From Hemileia vastatrix (taxonomy: Eukaryota > Basidiomycota > Pucciniomycetes > Pucciniales > Zaghouaniaceae): a stretch of 64,000 nucleotides of DNA. Positions 23,735 through 33,874 of the stretch are shown here, one piece after another; the first letter of the stretch is position 1; every line of letters begins with the position of its first letter. The stretch covers positions 39,488,797 through 39,552,796 of the forward strand of contig JASXTE010000004.1 in NCBI GenBank assembly GCA_030280995.1. Direction: 5' to 3'. The notes below the pieces were generated by a model. It was given only the letters and a program-made list of their open reading frames with translations, was not told the origin of the DNA and ran no database searches. Both the position numbers and the translations under genes were made by a program.

Positions 23735-24383
23735 ACAGGTATTGGAAAAGCTTTTTTCTGCCTTAGTGCATGACATATTACTAGAAGTATATAAGGTTTC
23801 CCATAAGAATACTTTAATAATACCCTTTTTTTTTCTGAAGATGAAATAGCCGTCTCTCTGAGTACCATTAAATGCAACAACAAATTCCTTTCCTCTGGTC
23901 CAAAATTAACAATCTTTGAGTACTCAGGTTTGATTTGCTCTGTAGTTATAAAAATTGGAAACAATTTGTTTTATGGAGTGTCATAAGGGTTCCTTGATAG
24001 AGCCAGCCTCTGAAAAGGAGGGTTAAAATTGGGAATCTGAGAATTTTCTGGTTTAACCTTGATTTACACTGATTTACACTTTGAAGCTAGACTGACCAGC
24101 TACTTCTTTCATTACTTAATATTTAAATTTTCCTAATAGAGTTATGGGTAGAACCCAAATCATGTTTTTTCTTTGTTTTTTAATAAATGAATAAATAAAA
24201 CCAAGATTAAAGAAATTAAATAGTCTTGGTATAATACACTCTTCAGTAGTATTTCCCTGACACCTATGAAGTCCCACTTATCATATCCCTTCTTGGTCTG
24301 AATTGTCACAATTCATGTTCCTCTCATCTTGGGAGATAGTAACACTTATATTTCCAGCCCATAATGATAATGCTTCTGCCTCT
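23735..24383 (-). pseudogene. pol: Element D pol fragment (protease end to RT N-terminus)
   Basis: On the minus strand a frame ending at the F-type LTR contains KIVNFGPEERNLLLHL, GVLL-type KYSYGKPYIL and KKAFPIPV. The matching stretch of element B pol at 47246-47470 reads VNFGPEDWELGEEKLLLL...KHSYGEPYKIPV...QQKTITI, so this is the same part of a Gypsy-type polyprotein, between protease and reverse transcriptase. It faces the same way as the gag-protease at 52.0-54.8 kb and sits on the other side of element B, so I read both as one element, D, split by B. Between 23965 and 24383 frames are broken by stops. Inactive. Confidence 0.65.
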
Positions 24384-24387
24384 CCAG
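24384..24387. repeat. Target-site duplication of element B (left copy)
   Basis: CCAG immediately before the B LTR tip TGTAGAAATA, matching CCAG at 52040-52043 after the other LTR. Confidence 0.7.
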
Positions 24388-24397
24388 TGTAGAAATA

Positions 24398-25206
24398 TGT
24401 CACCGGATGACCTACGCACAGGGTCGAGGGTGTTCCTAGAAGTGAGATGGAGGGAGGAGTTTAGAAACTTCTTTGATTCACAGAGGAAATGTTTGAGGAA
24501 GTGATTCAAAGATGACTCAAAGGAAGAGCTAATTCTTCGAGATATGTTCAAGAAGAATTCTAATATAATTTAAAGGTAATATTAAAATTCTTAAAATCTC
24601 ACAAAGGGTTGGAAACTCAGTAATCAAAGATTTAGGATTTAGAAATGATTACTGAGAAAATAAGGAAAGATACAATAATAATGATTTAACCTAAAGCTTT
24701 ACCACTATTAACTATATATACATTTTATAATTTAATTCTAAAGAAAGTCGAACCAAAGACCCAACCCCTTTTATATCCTTTACTCCTCCTCGCATTGACC
24801 TCATACCCATCCACTATTCCGCACACCACAGACCATTAAAAATACACCCGTTACACCTGGACCCTCCTCACTAACATCCTTCAACCCTTTAATCCTCCAC
24901 TAACTATTCCATCCATGCTCACTACCCCTTTTAATAATTCACTGACATTTAATAAGCCTTTTAGAGTACTATTACATTGACTATTGCACTGTGAGTTGCT
25001 TATTGAGGAAAAGACTGAGACACACTATTGAGAGATTGACTAATTTAGATTTAGAGTTTAGACTAGAGCGGTTGAATAGTGAGTACATAAAGGAAAGTCG
25101 CAGTTGCTATGTAGAATTTCTTTCTGCGCTTCGAGTATGGATTTAGACCTCTGTGTTATTGATTTAATGAGCTGCTTTTGTCTCGAGTGTCACATGGCGC
25201 ATGAAA
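24398..25206 (-). repeat. 3' LTR of element A
   Basis: 809 bp, collinear with 38060-38868. A TATAAAAGG box in the minus sense lies at 24775-24767. Its minus-strand start reads TTTCATGCGCC where the 5' LTR reads TGTCACACGCC, so the usual TG tip is lost and no clear polypurine tract precedes it. A truncated third copy occurs at 60696-61295. Confidence 0.9.
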
Positions 25207-25216
25207 GATGCCCGGG

Positions 25217-25224
25217 TATAAAAA
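25217..25224 (+). promoter_or_regulatory. TATA-like box for the antisense ORF of element A
   Basis: TATAAAAA preceded by CCCGGG, 85 bp upstream of the antisense ATG at 25309 and 10 bp inside the element from the 3' LTR. It is on the plus strand, so it would serve the antisense ORF and not gag-pol. Position-based inference. Confidence 0.4.
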
Positions 25225-25308
25225 TGCAAGCTCCGTTGAGCATGAGACATATACTTCCCACACTATTTTCCCTTTATTTAATTCTTGTTTATTATTATTA
25301 TTATTATT

Positions 25309-25492
25309 ATGTCAGCTTGTCCAACTCCAGCTCCCACGCCTCCTCACCCCAAAGTGGATGGTGGGCTCGTTACTCGACAGTACTCCCAAGCATGCATGGC
25401 TTGTGAAACGATGGAATACTTCTGTGTTGAAAGCACGGCTACTCAAGGTTCTCACCAGAAAAGCAATTTTTGCCAATGGAGACAGGTGGTGT
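25309..25492 (+). pseudogene. Antisense ORF of element A, first part (cysteine-cluster protein)
   Basis: Opposite in direction to gag-pol and starting about 100 bp inside the 3' LTR. The start chosen is ATG at 25309 (MSACPTPAPTPPHPK), after an ATT microsatellite. A CX2CX6C group (CMACETMEYFC) is followed by a spacer and FCQWRQV, where element E interrupts. Counting one copy of the inferred 4-bp target duplication, the frame continues without a shift at 31375, supporting the reading. The layout resembles the CX2CX6C-X12-CX2CX6C protein of element G, but the second cysteine group here is incomplete. Presumed nuclear DNA-binding or nucleic-acid-binding protein by analogy only. Confidence 0.6.
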
Positions 25493-26420
25493 TGTGGTGA
25501 TCCAAACCTGGGTAGGCCTTTGGAGTGCATATTTGGAGGTATTTGGTATGTAGGGTGGTATTGGGGTTATGGTGTTATTAGTGGTTTTTTTTCATCTTTA
25601 GGTGATATTTAGTAGTGTTTATGGAGGCTTAAGCTAGGGTCACTTATTATGTCTCAGCTTAATGTCCTTTCTTTTCTCTTCATTTTGGTATCCCTTATGG
25701 GTGGTTACCTTGCTTTATAAGGTAGTTATGGTGTTGTTATTGGTACTTATTGGATGTTTATTACTTAGTGGTACTTATGTAGGCTTAAGCTAGGGTCACT
25801 TATTATGTCTCAGCTTATTTTTCTTCATTTTATTTTCATTTTGGTATGTCTTATGTGTGTTTATCTTGTTTATTAGTGAAGTTATGGGATTTAGGGTTTT
25901 TTAGGGTTTTTATGGGTTGTATGGGTGTTTTAGGGCCTAGAAGCGGCCTGCCCGCCCCTAAGCGGATCCTCCTCTAAGCGGCCTGGCTCCCTGGGCACTG
26001 GGGAGGCGCTAAAATACACTTTTATGCATGAAAACGGCTGGGAAAGCTGGATTTTGGCTGGGGAATTGGTCAGGGTGGTCTGTGCGCTGGCTGTATGATG
26101 CGTGTGTGAGAATATTTTTAGGGGAATCATCTTATCTCTTTACTCATCGCCTCTCTGTTCCTCACTGTCTCATTGTATTGTTTTTTTGTTGGCATATATT
26201 ACTGTTCATTTCAACTCTTTCTGGTAGTCTGTCTGGGACTATTATCTTCACTTTTAAAGGGGTCAAGTGTGTTTAATTAGAGGGTCTAGAAAACAGATCT
26301 CCAATTTTCTGCAACAGGTAATTCTCACTTGTTTTTCTAAAGGGACAGGGGTTATTCTTTCTGGTTTTTCTCCATCTCCCTTGGTCAAGGCCTATAGCTA
26401 GTACTATAGGATTGTCTACA
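25493..26420 (+). repeat. 5' LTR of element E
   Basis: 928 bp, starts TGTGGTGATCC and ends ATTGTCTACA. A GC-rich block at about 25939-26012 holds three AAGCGG repeats, striking in this AT-rich DNA. A stem CTATAG-N6-CTATAG lies about 14 nt from the end. The open frame across the GC block is not a gene: its homologue in the other LTR differs and is LTR sequence. Confidence 0.95.
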
Positions 26421-26424
26421 TTTC

Positions 26425-26441
26425 TGGCGCCCAACGTGGGG
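26425..26441 (+). promoter_or_regulatory. Primer-binding site of element E (tRNA-Lys type)
   Basis: TGGCGCCCAACGTGGGG, 4 nt after the LTR end. It is complementary to the 3' end expected of a tRNA-Lys, as known for Drosophila gypsy-group elements; established knowledge recalled, not searched. The following TCGAA continues the T-arm match. Confidence 0.8.
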
Positions 26442-26658
26442 TCGAATCTGTTGGCTTTTTGGAATCTCTGTTGATCTAGGCTTCTCTCTTTGGTGGATCT
26501 CCTTTGGTGGATTTTGAATTTGGTGCTATATCTATTTGTGGTTGGTCTAGGGGTCTTCTTTTCTGTTGGTTTTGGTCCCTCCTAGGTCTCTAAGGCTCTT
26601 GGGGGGGACTTTGGCTATCTTTGGTGGAGATTGGAGGCTGTAACTTGGAATTCCTAGG

Positions 26659-28041
26659 ATGGTTAGGATTCAGTCTTGGGATGGTTCAAGGTTTTTTGGA
26701 GAGGATGCAAAGGGGTTTTTTGCTAGGTTTGAGGTTTCTGCTGAGATTGATGGGGCCTCACTGTTGGACATGGTCAGGCAAGTAAACTTTTTCATTGGCA
26801 ATAGGGAGGTGGAGAAGGAAGTTTCTGGTATGGCAGGATATAGGAGTCAGGACTGGGTAAATTTGAAGATTGAAATGATTAAAAGGTGGCCTACTACTTT
26901 CTCAATGGTGGATCTTCATGGGATTGCTAGGAAGTAAGAATTAAAAGGTGGTGTAACCTCTTTTTCTCAGTATGGGGAATTTATGGAGGAGTTTGGGGAG
27001 GCTCTGGATTATCTGGTATATAATGATATATTACCACATGAAGATGGGGCCAAGTATGTATTTTGGAGTGCCATGGGTAGGAATGTAAAGGTGGAGGTTT
27101 TGGAGATTCTTTTCAAGGCTGACTTGATGAAGACTCTTCCAAATGGGGAAAATAGGATTCCTGGTATGGCTATTCTGAAGGAGGTTATTTTGGGATTTTT
27201 GGATGGTATGATGGATAGGGATGTGGAATCTGGAGAGGAAATCCTGTTGGGTGGAGAGGTTCAGGAGACTGTGGTGGCAAATTCAGTTTCTAGGGAGGTG
27301 TTGGAGCCATCAATTTTGGAAGATAGGGACTCTGATGATGTTTGTGAAACTGATTTTTCTTTTCCAAAGGATGCCATGGGATCTCAGGAATGTGCTTCAC
27401 TGGATGTTTTGGAAATTTACACACTGGAGGATCAGTGTATTTCCTCAAGTTTGGGTGAATTATGTGGGAAGGAGGACTTGTCTGGTCATGAAGAAGGATT
27501 TTGGGATATTGAGAAGTAATCTGTGGTGGATGAATGGTTGTTGAGGGATGATTATTTTTCTTTCTCAAGTTCAGATAATGGCTTATTGGAAGAAGATGTA
27601 TCAGTTGAATTTTTGGATGGACAGAAAAATTCTGTCTTGGATCTTTTTCTAATAGAGGAAGATTATTTTCAGGTGGTTCCCTCAAGATCAGAAGGTCTCT
27701 GCTTGGAGGAGGATTTTTATTTTGATGTTATGGATGTTATTCTGGAGGATTTTGCAGATTCTAAGCAAGATTCCTGTAGGAAAGGGGAAAATTGTGATGT
27801 TTTGGATGTCACTGGTATGGAGGTTGATTTTAAAGATGTGGTGGAGGTTCCAGATGTTTCACAGGGTGGAGAATTTATTGATTCTGGTAATGTGAAATAT
27901 GGAAGACTCAGTGTATGGAGGAGGATGGAAGATTTGTTTGGAGGTCTGATTTTGGGATATCAGAATTGGAAGAGGAGCTTAGGGGGTTCAAGCCCTAGGG
28001 GCAAACTTATTGGTTTAAACCTTGGGATTTCAAGAATCTGA
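26659..28041 (+). pseudogene. gag: Gag-like polyprotein of element E with two stop codons
   Basis: One frame runs from ATG 26659 to TGA at about 28041 with TAA at 26935-26937 and 27517-27519. The N-terminus (SWDGSRFFGEDAKGFF, DGASLLDMVRQVNFFI, NREVEKEV) aligns with the gag start of element B (SLDGPKFNGEE, DGASYLDMVKQIRFFI, DREVEMEV). The rest is strongly acidic (LEDRDSDD, LEEDFYFD, VEVPDV), with no CCHC knuckle, protease or RT. Gag would form the particle that packages element RNA. With only two stops in about 460 codons and near-identical LTRs this is a recently active or cross-mobilised copy. The intervening frame is uniform, so no shift is needed. Confidence 0.75.
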
Positions 28042-28178
28042 TTCCTCCGAAATGAGGATAAAATACTTAATTTTTTTTGTTTTTGCTTAATTTGGCCTCT
28101 ATGTATTTGGTCAGGATTTTTTTTGTTTTGTCCAATTCTTTTCAGTCTCCCTGGTTCAAGTCTCTATATAAAAAAGGG

Positions 28179-28230
28179 AGGCCAGGCCGCTTCAGGCGGC
28201 ACTTCCGATGTCGGGCAGCCCGCCCGTAAT
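28179..28230 (+). other. GC-rich island with CGG/CCG triplets inside element E
   Basis: Around CAGGCCGCTTCAGGCGGC and the following 30 bases, five CGG or CCG triplets fall within about 45 bp in otherwise AT-rich sequence. It echoes the AAGCGGCCTG words in the E LTRs. Confidence 0.6.
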
Positions 28231-28477
28231 GAAAAAAAAAATCTTAGTATAAAGAAGATGGAAGAAAAGAAAAATTCAAGTGAAGATGGATATTTTATTT
28301 AAAATAAAATTAAGAAAAAAATGAAGATTATTGGTTTTATTTCACCTCCAGCATGAGGTTAAACTGCAAACTTTTATTTTTAAATTGGATTTTTTTTGGC
28401 TTTCAAGAATTTTAATGGTTTTTTAATGGTTTTGGTTTTTTATGGGAGAAGATTTGTGTTGGAAAATCCTTTTTGTT

Positions 28478-29905
28478 AGAAGGTACCCAGGGGTGGGGCT
28501 TCTAGATTTTATTTTGGCAAGTGTGGGGGTGACTGATGGGCTAGCTGCTCTATCAACAGTTACCCCAGATTGTCTGTTTCCAACCCCTTCTCTTAATTTT
28601 GTTGAATTCTAGTATTGGTTTTTTTTCTTTAACAGGTTTTTAGTCCACCATGACTTTAAACTGGAAATTCCTTTGGTATTCAAGTGCTGGACCCCTCATG
28701 CTTATTGGTTTTGTATAATTTTGTTGGATGTTGTGTTTTTGTTAGAAGGTACCCAGGGGGGGCTTCTAGATTTTATTTTGGAAAGTGTGGGGGTAACTGA
28801 TGAGCTGGCTGCTCTGTAGAACAGTTACCCCAGAATGTCTGTTTCAAGCCTTTGGTTTTTTTCTAGTTTAATTCTAGTGTTGTTTTTTTGTGATTCAGGT
28901 TTTAAGTCCTCTATGACTTTAAACTGGATTGCCTTGGATGTCTTTTGGCGATTTTGGATTGGTGGTGGATCACTGGTGGTCTCCCATCATTTTTACTTAT
29001 TGGAGGGAGCCCACCCAGTGATATTTTCTGTAGACCTGGAGCTGGCTTTGCTATGTGGTTCTAGGGTGTTGGATGTGAAAGTGGTGGATTCAAGATTATT
29101 TTCTTTTTTTCTCTTTTTTTTCTTTTAATTTTTTTATGGAGGCTATGTATGTTCAAAGGCTCAAGATAGGGCTCTGGCAATGTTTTTGGTAGAAGAGGAG
29201 GAGTCAAAATAAATAAAAAATTTTTAGGTGTGACCACATCAAGGTGCACTTGGATGCGGGTAAGGTATCAGGGGATCAGCTCATCAATTGGCTGGGGGAT
29301 ACCATTTTATTTTGTTTTATTTGTTAAAGGAGGTTAAATGTTTTGGCTTTGATGGTTTTTGGTTTGGGGATTTATGGGATATATCTTCAAGATTTTTTTT
29401 CTGGAAGGTCCTTCAAGACTTCAAGCTGAATTTTTTTTAATTATGGGATATATCTTCAAGATTTTTTTTCTGGAAAGTCCTTCAAGACTTTAAACTGATC
29501 TTTTAATTACGGGCTCAAGATTTTTTGATGTCCATCAAGACTTTAAACTGAAAATTTTGTTAGTCCTCCAAGACTTAAAACTGGCTGGTTTTTAAAGATT
29601 TATTCAAGAATTAATTTTACTACTGTGGATCTAGTAGTCCTCCAAGACTTTAAACTGGCTGGTTTCAATATTTTGTCAAGAAGTAGTCCGTCAAGACTTT
29701 AAACTGAACACTGTGTTAGTCCCCAAAGACTTTAAACTGAGGATTGTTGATGGTGAAGTCCCCCAAGACTATAAACTGAGGAATGGGATGCAGTGTGAGG
29801 TGGATGTTTAAAGGCAGAAGGATCCAAGGGGGAACTTCTGAATTTTGTAAAGGTAAGTTTGGGGGTGACTGATGGGCTGGCAGCTCTATATACAGTTACC
29901 CCAGA
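28478..29905 (+). repeat. Three cassette repeats in the 3' region of element E
   Basis: A block of roughly 105-120 bp starting AGAAGGTACCCAGGGG-like, continuing CTTCTAGATTTTATTTTGG, GTGGGGGTGACTGATGGGCTGGC and CAGTTACCCCAGA, occurs at about 28478-28590, 28739-28840 and 29810-29905. A single homologous block lies in element B at 43735-43855 in its own sense. Noncoding and conserved between elements, so probably functional or structural. Confidence 0.8.
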
Positions 29906-30124
29906 AAGTTAGTTACTTCTCTAAATCTTTTTCTGGTTGATCTCTGGTTCTGGGTTCTGTGATTCAGGTTTTTTCAGTCCCCCAAGACTATAAACTGAGG
30001 ATTTTTGGAGTCCCCCAAGACAATAAAATGAGGTCTGTTAGTCCCCCAAGACTTTAAAATGAGGGCTTTTAGTCCCCCAAGACTTTAAAATGAGGGTTGT
30101 GAGTCCCCCAAGACTATAAAATGA
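28642..30124 (+). repeat. Array of 15 dispersed 23-nt dyad motifs (element E)
   Basis: Core AGTC-CYCCAA-GACT (inverted 4-bp arms) followed by TTTAAACTGA or close. Starts at 28642, 28905, 29407, 29476, 29529, 29562, 29636, 29685, 29718, 29757, 29976, 30009, 30040, 30071 and 30102. The last four are spaced 31 bp; the others are irregular. Reverse-orientation copies occur in B (minus-strand element) and G. Confidence 0.9.
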
Positions 30125-30420
30125 GGAAATTTTTATGCTGGTAGAAGGTTATAGTTGGGAAGACTTGTCAACTGGATATCACTTTTCATTGTTGGAGGCT
30201 GGTACAGCCAGAGTTAGAATTTAGGAACAGAAGAAAGAGATTCTTTTCAAAGAGATGGATTTAATTTAAAGGCATGGTGCAAGAGAAGTTTTAAAGAAGA
30301 AGCTTGGATTGCTGGTTCAGAAGTTCACTTAGGATGGAAAAAGATCTGGTGGAAGAGAGAAATGGGCTGTTTGTAAAGATTCTGAAGAGGTGTTTTAACA
30401 TGGTTGTTGGCAAAGGAAGA

Positions 30421-30448
30421 ATGAGGACATTCTTGATTGGAGGGAGGA
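30421..30448 (+). promoter_or_regulatory. Subterminal hairpin and polypurine tract of element E
   Basis: AAGAATGAGGACATTCTT (7-bp stem) then GATTGGAGGGAGGA directly before the LTR tip TGTGG. The purine run is the expected plus-strand primer. The same hairpin and tract precede the 3' LTRs of B (40223-40250) and G (62419-62450) on the other strand. Confidence 0.8.
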
Positions 30449-31374
30449 TGTGGTGATCCAAACCTGGGTAGGCCTTTGGAGTGCATATTTGGAGGTATTT
30501 GGTATGTAGGGTGGTATTGGGGTTATGGTGTTATTAGTGGTTTTTTTTGATCTTTAGGTGATATTTAGTAGTGTTTATGGAGGCTTAATCTAGGGTCACT
30601 TATTATGTCTCAGCTTAATGTCCTTTCTTTTCTCTTCATTTTGGTATCCCTTATGGGTGGTTACCTTGCTTTATAGGGTAGTTATGGTGTTGTTATTGGT
30701 ACTTATTGGATGTTTATTACTTAGTGGTGCTTATGTGGGCTTAAGCTAGGGTCACTTATTATGTCTCAGCTTATTTTCCTTCATTTTTTTTCATTTTGGT
30801 ATGTCTTATGTGTGTTTATCTTGTTTATAAGTGAAGTTATGGGTTTTTAGGGTTTTTTAGGGTTTTTATGGGTTGTATGGGTGTTTTAGGGCCTAGAAGC
30901 GGCCTGCCCGCCCCTAAGCGGAGCCTCCTCTAAGCGGCCTGGCTCCCTGGGCACTGGGGAGGCGCTAAAATACACTTTTATGCATGAAAAAGGCTGGGAA
31001 AGCTGGATTTTGGCTGGGGAATTGGTCAGGGTGGTCTGTGCGCTGGCTGTATGATGCATGTGTGGAAAGATTTTTAGGGGAATCATCTTATCTCTTTACT
31101 CATCGCCTCTCTGTTCCTCACTTTCTCATTGGATTTTTTTTGTTGGCATATATTACTGTTCATTTCAACTCTTTCTGGTAGTCTGTCTGGGACTATTATC
31201 TTCACTTTTAAAGGGGTCAAGTGTGTTTAATTAGAGGGTCTAGCAAACAGATCTCCAATTTGCTGCAACAGGTAAATCTCACTTGTTTTTCTAAAGGGAC
31301 AGGAGTTATTCTTTCTGGTTTTTCTCCATCTCCCTTGGTCAAGGCCTATAGCTAGTACTATAGGATTGTCTACA
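30449..31374 (+). repeat. 3' LTR of element E
   Basis: 926 bp, collinear with 25493-26420 with only scattered differences, including the triple AAGCGG block at about 30897-30970. Confidence 0.95.
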
Positions 31375-32184
31375 GCGTGCAATGCTTTAGCCAAAAAATC
31401 TGACATCAAACGAAGTTTTACCAAGACCAAATATTGGTTAATACCAAAGACCAAAGAAGTGGTCGAAGACATATGGGATGTTTCAATTGGGGATGATCAG
31501 TCAGAAGCAGTTGAGGAGGAAGTCGAGGACACCATGGCGACCTTGGTAACCCAAGCCACGGGTACAAAATGAAGGGTGGAAGAGGAGGTGGATGAATTGG
31601 TGGAAGAAGATGAGGAGGAAGTCCCCATTTCAAGGCGGACGCCGAAGAAGCGGCGGATGGTCATCGAAGATGACGAAGAAGAAAAAGAAGTGGTGGTGGA
31701 AGTCACATCAAAGTTATTTCTAGAGGCTGATCCGATGTTCGAAGTAAGTTTGGTTTTATTTTAATTTTGTTTTTCCAAAGAAAAATTTTTTACTGATGAC
31801 CGTATGTTTTAGAATTTAGATGTCATCACGGAAGCCCCTATGGTGGAAACCTTGAGTGTGGGAGCTCCTATGGTGGAAACCACTGCTGTGGAAGTGGCTC
31901 CGTCAATCCCAACTGAAGAACATTTACCAGTGATTGCCTTGAGGGAGGATAATGAAGAAAATCTTGATCAGGTATGGTCAAAAAAACCTTGCCAGGGTCG
32001 ACAAGCTAGGTTTATGGAACAGTTCAGTGGCGATATTGGCAAGATTATTGATGTGGCCTCCTTGGAAGTGGCTGAAGAATTGCTGGAGATCAGGGAAGTG
32101 GTACCGGTAGGAGAGGGAGAGGTTTTTGAGAAATGTAGAAAGGAAATAAGGGTGATTTTGGAGAAGATGAAGGGATTGGTTTGA
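31375..32184 (+). pseudogene. Antisense ORF of element A, second part (acidic region and exon 2)
   Basis: Continues the frame broken by element E. It has a basic stretch (AKKSDIKRSFTKTKYW), then very acidic runs (VEEDEEEVPISRR, EDDEEEKEVVVE) around a possible nuclear-localisation-like PKKRRM. One in-frame TGA lies at 31570-31572. A clear intron follows at 31744-31812 (GTAAGT...TTTTAG, 69 bp). Exon 2 (31813-32184) continues in phase with repeated APMVETL / APMVETT and ends KMKGLV. Only one stop and one insertion break the gene, so it was probably intact when A inserted. Function unknown; acidic and basic domains fit a chromatin or transcription role, which is inference. Confidence 0.65.
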
Positions 32185-32189
32185 GAGAA

Positions 32190-33150
32190 AATAAAGGAGA
32201 AAATTGAAAATGAAAGGAAAAAGGAAAAGAAAGAAAGAGGAAAATAAAAGTAGAAACAATTTGTATATTAATTTATTTTTATTTTGTTGTTTTAATTAAA
32301 ATTTTAATATTTATTTTATAAGATTTTGGGAGAAAAAGTAAAAAGAAGAAAGAAAAAGATTGAATAAAATTTTGTTTTAAATTTTGAAAAACGAAAAAAT
32401 TTGAATGAAAGAAGAAAAGAAAGAATATTTAATTGAAGGAATTTTAGTTTAAATTTTAAAAAGAAAAAATTTAAGTAAGAAAAAGAAATAGTTGATTGAA
32501 ATAATTTTGTGTGAAATGAAAATTTAATGAAAGAAAAAATTGTTATTTGTGAAAGTTTATTTATTGAAGTTTTGAGGAATTTTAGTTATTTGAAAAGAAA
32601 GAAGAAAAAGAAGTGAAGAAATAATTTTTAAAAGAATTTGAAAGAAAGAAGTAATTTGATCAAAGAATTTTACAAGAGAGATTTAAAGGTTGAAGTGAAA
32701 TTCAAGAAAGATTGTCATGTTGAGTTTGTGAAAAATTTTGATAGTTTGAAGAAAAAGAAATAAGGGAAAAGAAAAAAAAGTTTGAAAAGAGAAAAGAAAA
32801 TTTAAAGGAATTAATTGATTTTTTAAGATTTTAATTTTATTATTTTATTTTAATTTAATTTATTTTTATTTTTAATTTAATTTTAATTTTAGTTTAGTTT
32901 AGTTTATTTTATTTTAATTTTAATTTTAATTTAATTTAATTTTTAATTTAATTTAATTTAATTTTAATTTAATTTTATTTATTTTAAAAAAAGTTGAAAC
33001 TTTTGAAAGAAAAAAGAAGAAAGAAGAAAAGAAAACAAAGAATAAGGAAATTTTTTAGAGGTAAAGATATTTTAGATTTTAATGAGAAGAAGTTTTAGAG
33101 TTTTAAGAAAAGAAAAAGAAAAGAGAAAGAAGAGAAAAAATAAAAGAGAG
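32190..33150. other. Purine/AT low-complexity spacer in element A
   Basis: GAAAGAAGAAAAG and TTTTAATTTTAATTT repeats fill about 950 bp between the antisense ORF and the end of pol. No gene. Confidence 0.7.
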
Positions 33151-33152
33151 TT

Positions 33153-33335
33153 CTAAGGTTTTGGTTTTAAAGGATATTTAAGATGAAAAGATTTTAGGAG
33201 TTCAGGGGCGTTAGAAACATTGATGGCTAGTTCCCAGGATGTTTTGTCTGAGTCATCGAGGAAGCCTTCCCATTCCACGAGGTATTGAAGTTTCCCCTTG
33301 TGCATTCTTGAATAAAGGATAGGCTTACTTCCCAC
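33153..33335 (-). pseudogene. pol: Chromodomain end of element A pol
   Basis: Minus frame with GKLQYLVEWEGFLDDSDKTS then WELAINVSNAPELL, the aromatic-rich YLVEWEG / TSWE pattern of a chromodomain, defining a chromovirus. It is in a different frame from the upstream GPY-like region, so a frameshift separates them. Chromodomains of these elements steer integration toward marked histones (family knowledge). Confidence 0.85.
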
Positions 33336-33658
33336 TCTAGATGGTCTTCTACTTCAACTGGTTCCAGAGGAGATTGGTTCCCGCCCAGGTATGTTTCTCG
33401 AGCCAGTTCCAGGAGAGATACGTGGAAAACAGGGTGAATAGACTGCCATTTAGGAGGTAGCTTGAGTCGAAATGCAGTTTTAGAGACTTCAGAGTCGATT
33501 TGGAATGGTCCCAGGCGCTTTTCAGCTAGTTTCTTTGATAATCGACTTGTTTGAATGTTTCGTGCATCGAGCCATACTTTTTCACTTGGTTTAAAAGAAG
33601 GAGCAGATTGTCGATGTTTGTCGGCCTGTTCCTTGTACCTTTGAATCTCTAATTCCAA
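33336..33658 (-). pseudogene. pol: Integrase C-terminal (GPY-like) region of element A
   Basis: Frame with FKPSEKVWLDARNIQTSR, SKKLAEKRLGPFQID and KWQSIHPVFHVSLLE, the standard GPY/F module of Ty3/Gypsy integrases (LGPF). It is in the same frame as the integrase core at 33875-34840, with stops in between. The frame shifts before the chromodomain. Confidence 0.85.
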
Positions 33659-33874
33659 ATTTGATTTAAGTTCCTCTTGGAGTGGTGATATGGTTCAAAG
33701 ATAATGTTCAGCAGGATGATTAGTTCCTACGTGGATTGAGTTGAATTGAGGATGTCTTCCATAAACAGTTTCGAAAGGAGATTGTCGTGTCGAAGAATAA
33801 GTTGAGTTATTATAACCAAATTCGGCCAATGGTAACCATGTGGTCCAATTGTCTCGATGGTAACTGACATACAT

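Larger units (their letters stand above)
25493..31374 (+). mobile_element. Element E: young gag-only LTR retrotransposon inside A
   Basis: LTRs 25493-26420 and 30449-31374 are almost identical. A tRNA-Lys-type primer site follows the 5' LTR, and a polypurine tract precedes the 3' LTR. The interior (4.0 kb) has a gag-like frame with two stops and no pol, then a long noncoding region with three cassette repeats and 15 copies of a dyad motif. Flanks are GTGT and GCGT, a 4-bp duplication with one change. Its gag, PPT, subterminal hairpin and 3' cassettes match B and G, so E is probably a non-autonomous member of that lineage. Confidence 0.9.

Noticed and set aside
23346..23773. Plus frames of 86 and 121 codons
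   Set aside because: Inside the F-type LTR and crossing its end; the homologous LTR at 12940-14073 does not keep the frame.
25104..25612. Overlapping plus frames of 100 and 134 codons
   Set aside because: They cross the boundaries of LTR A, the antisense ORF and LTR E; compositional noise.
26028..26276. 82-codon plus frame in the left E LTR (65 codons in the right LTR)
   Set aside because: It lies within LTR sequence; length and end differ between the two near-identical LTRs.
27290..27685. 131-codon minus frame
   Set aside because: Shadow of the acidic gag-like frame on the plus strand.
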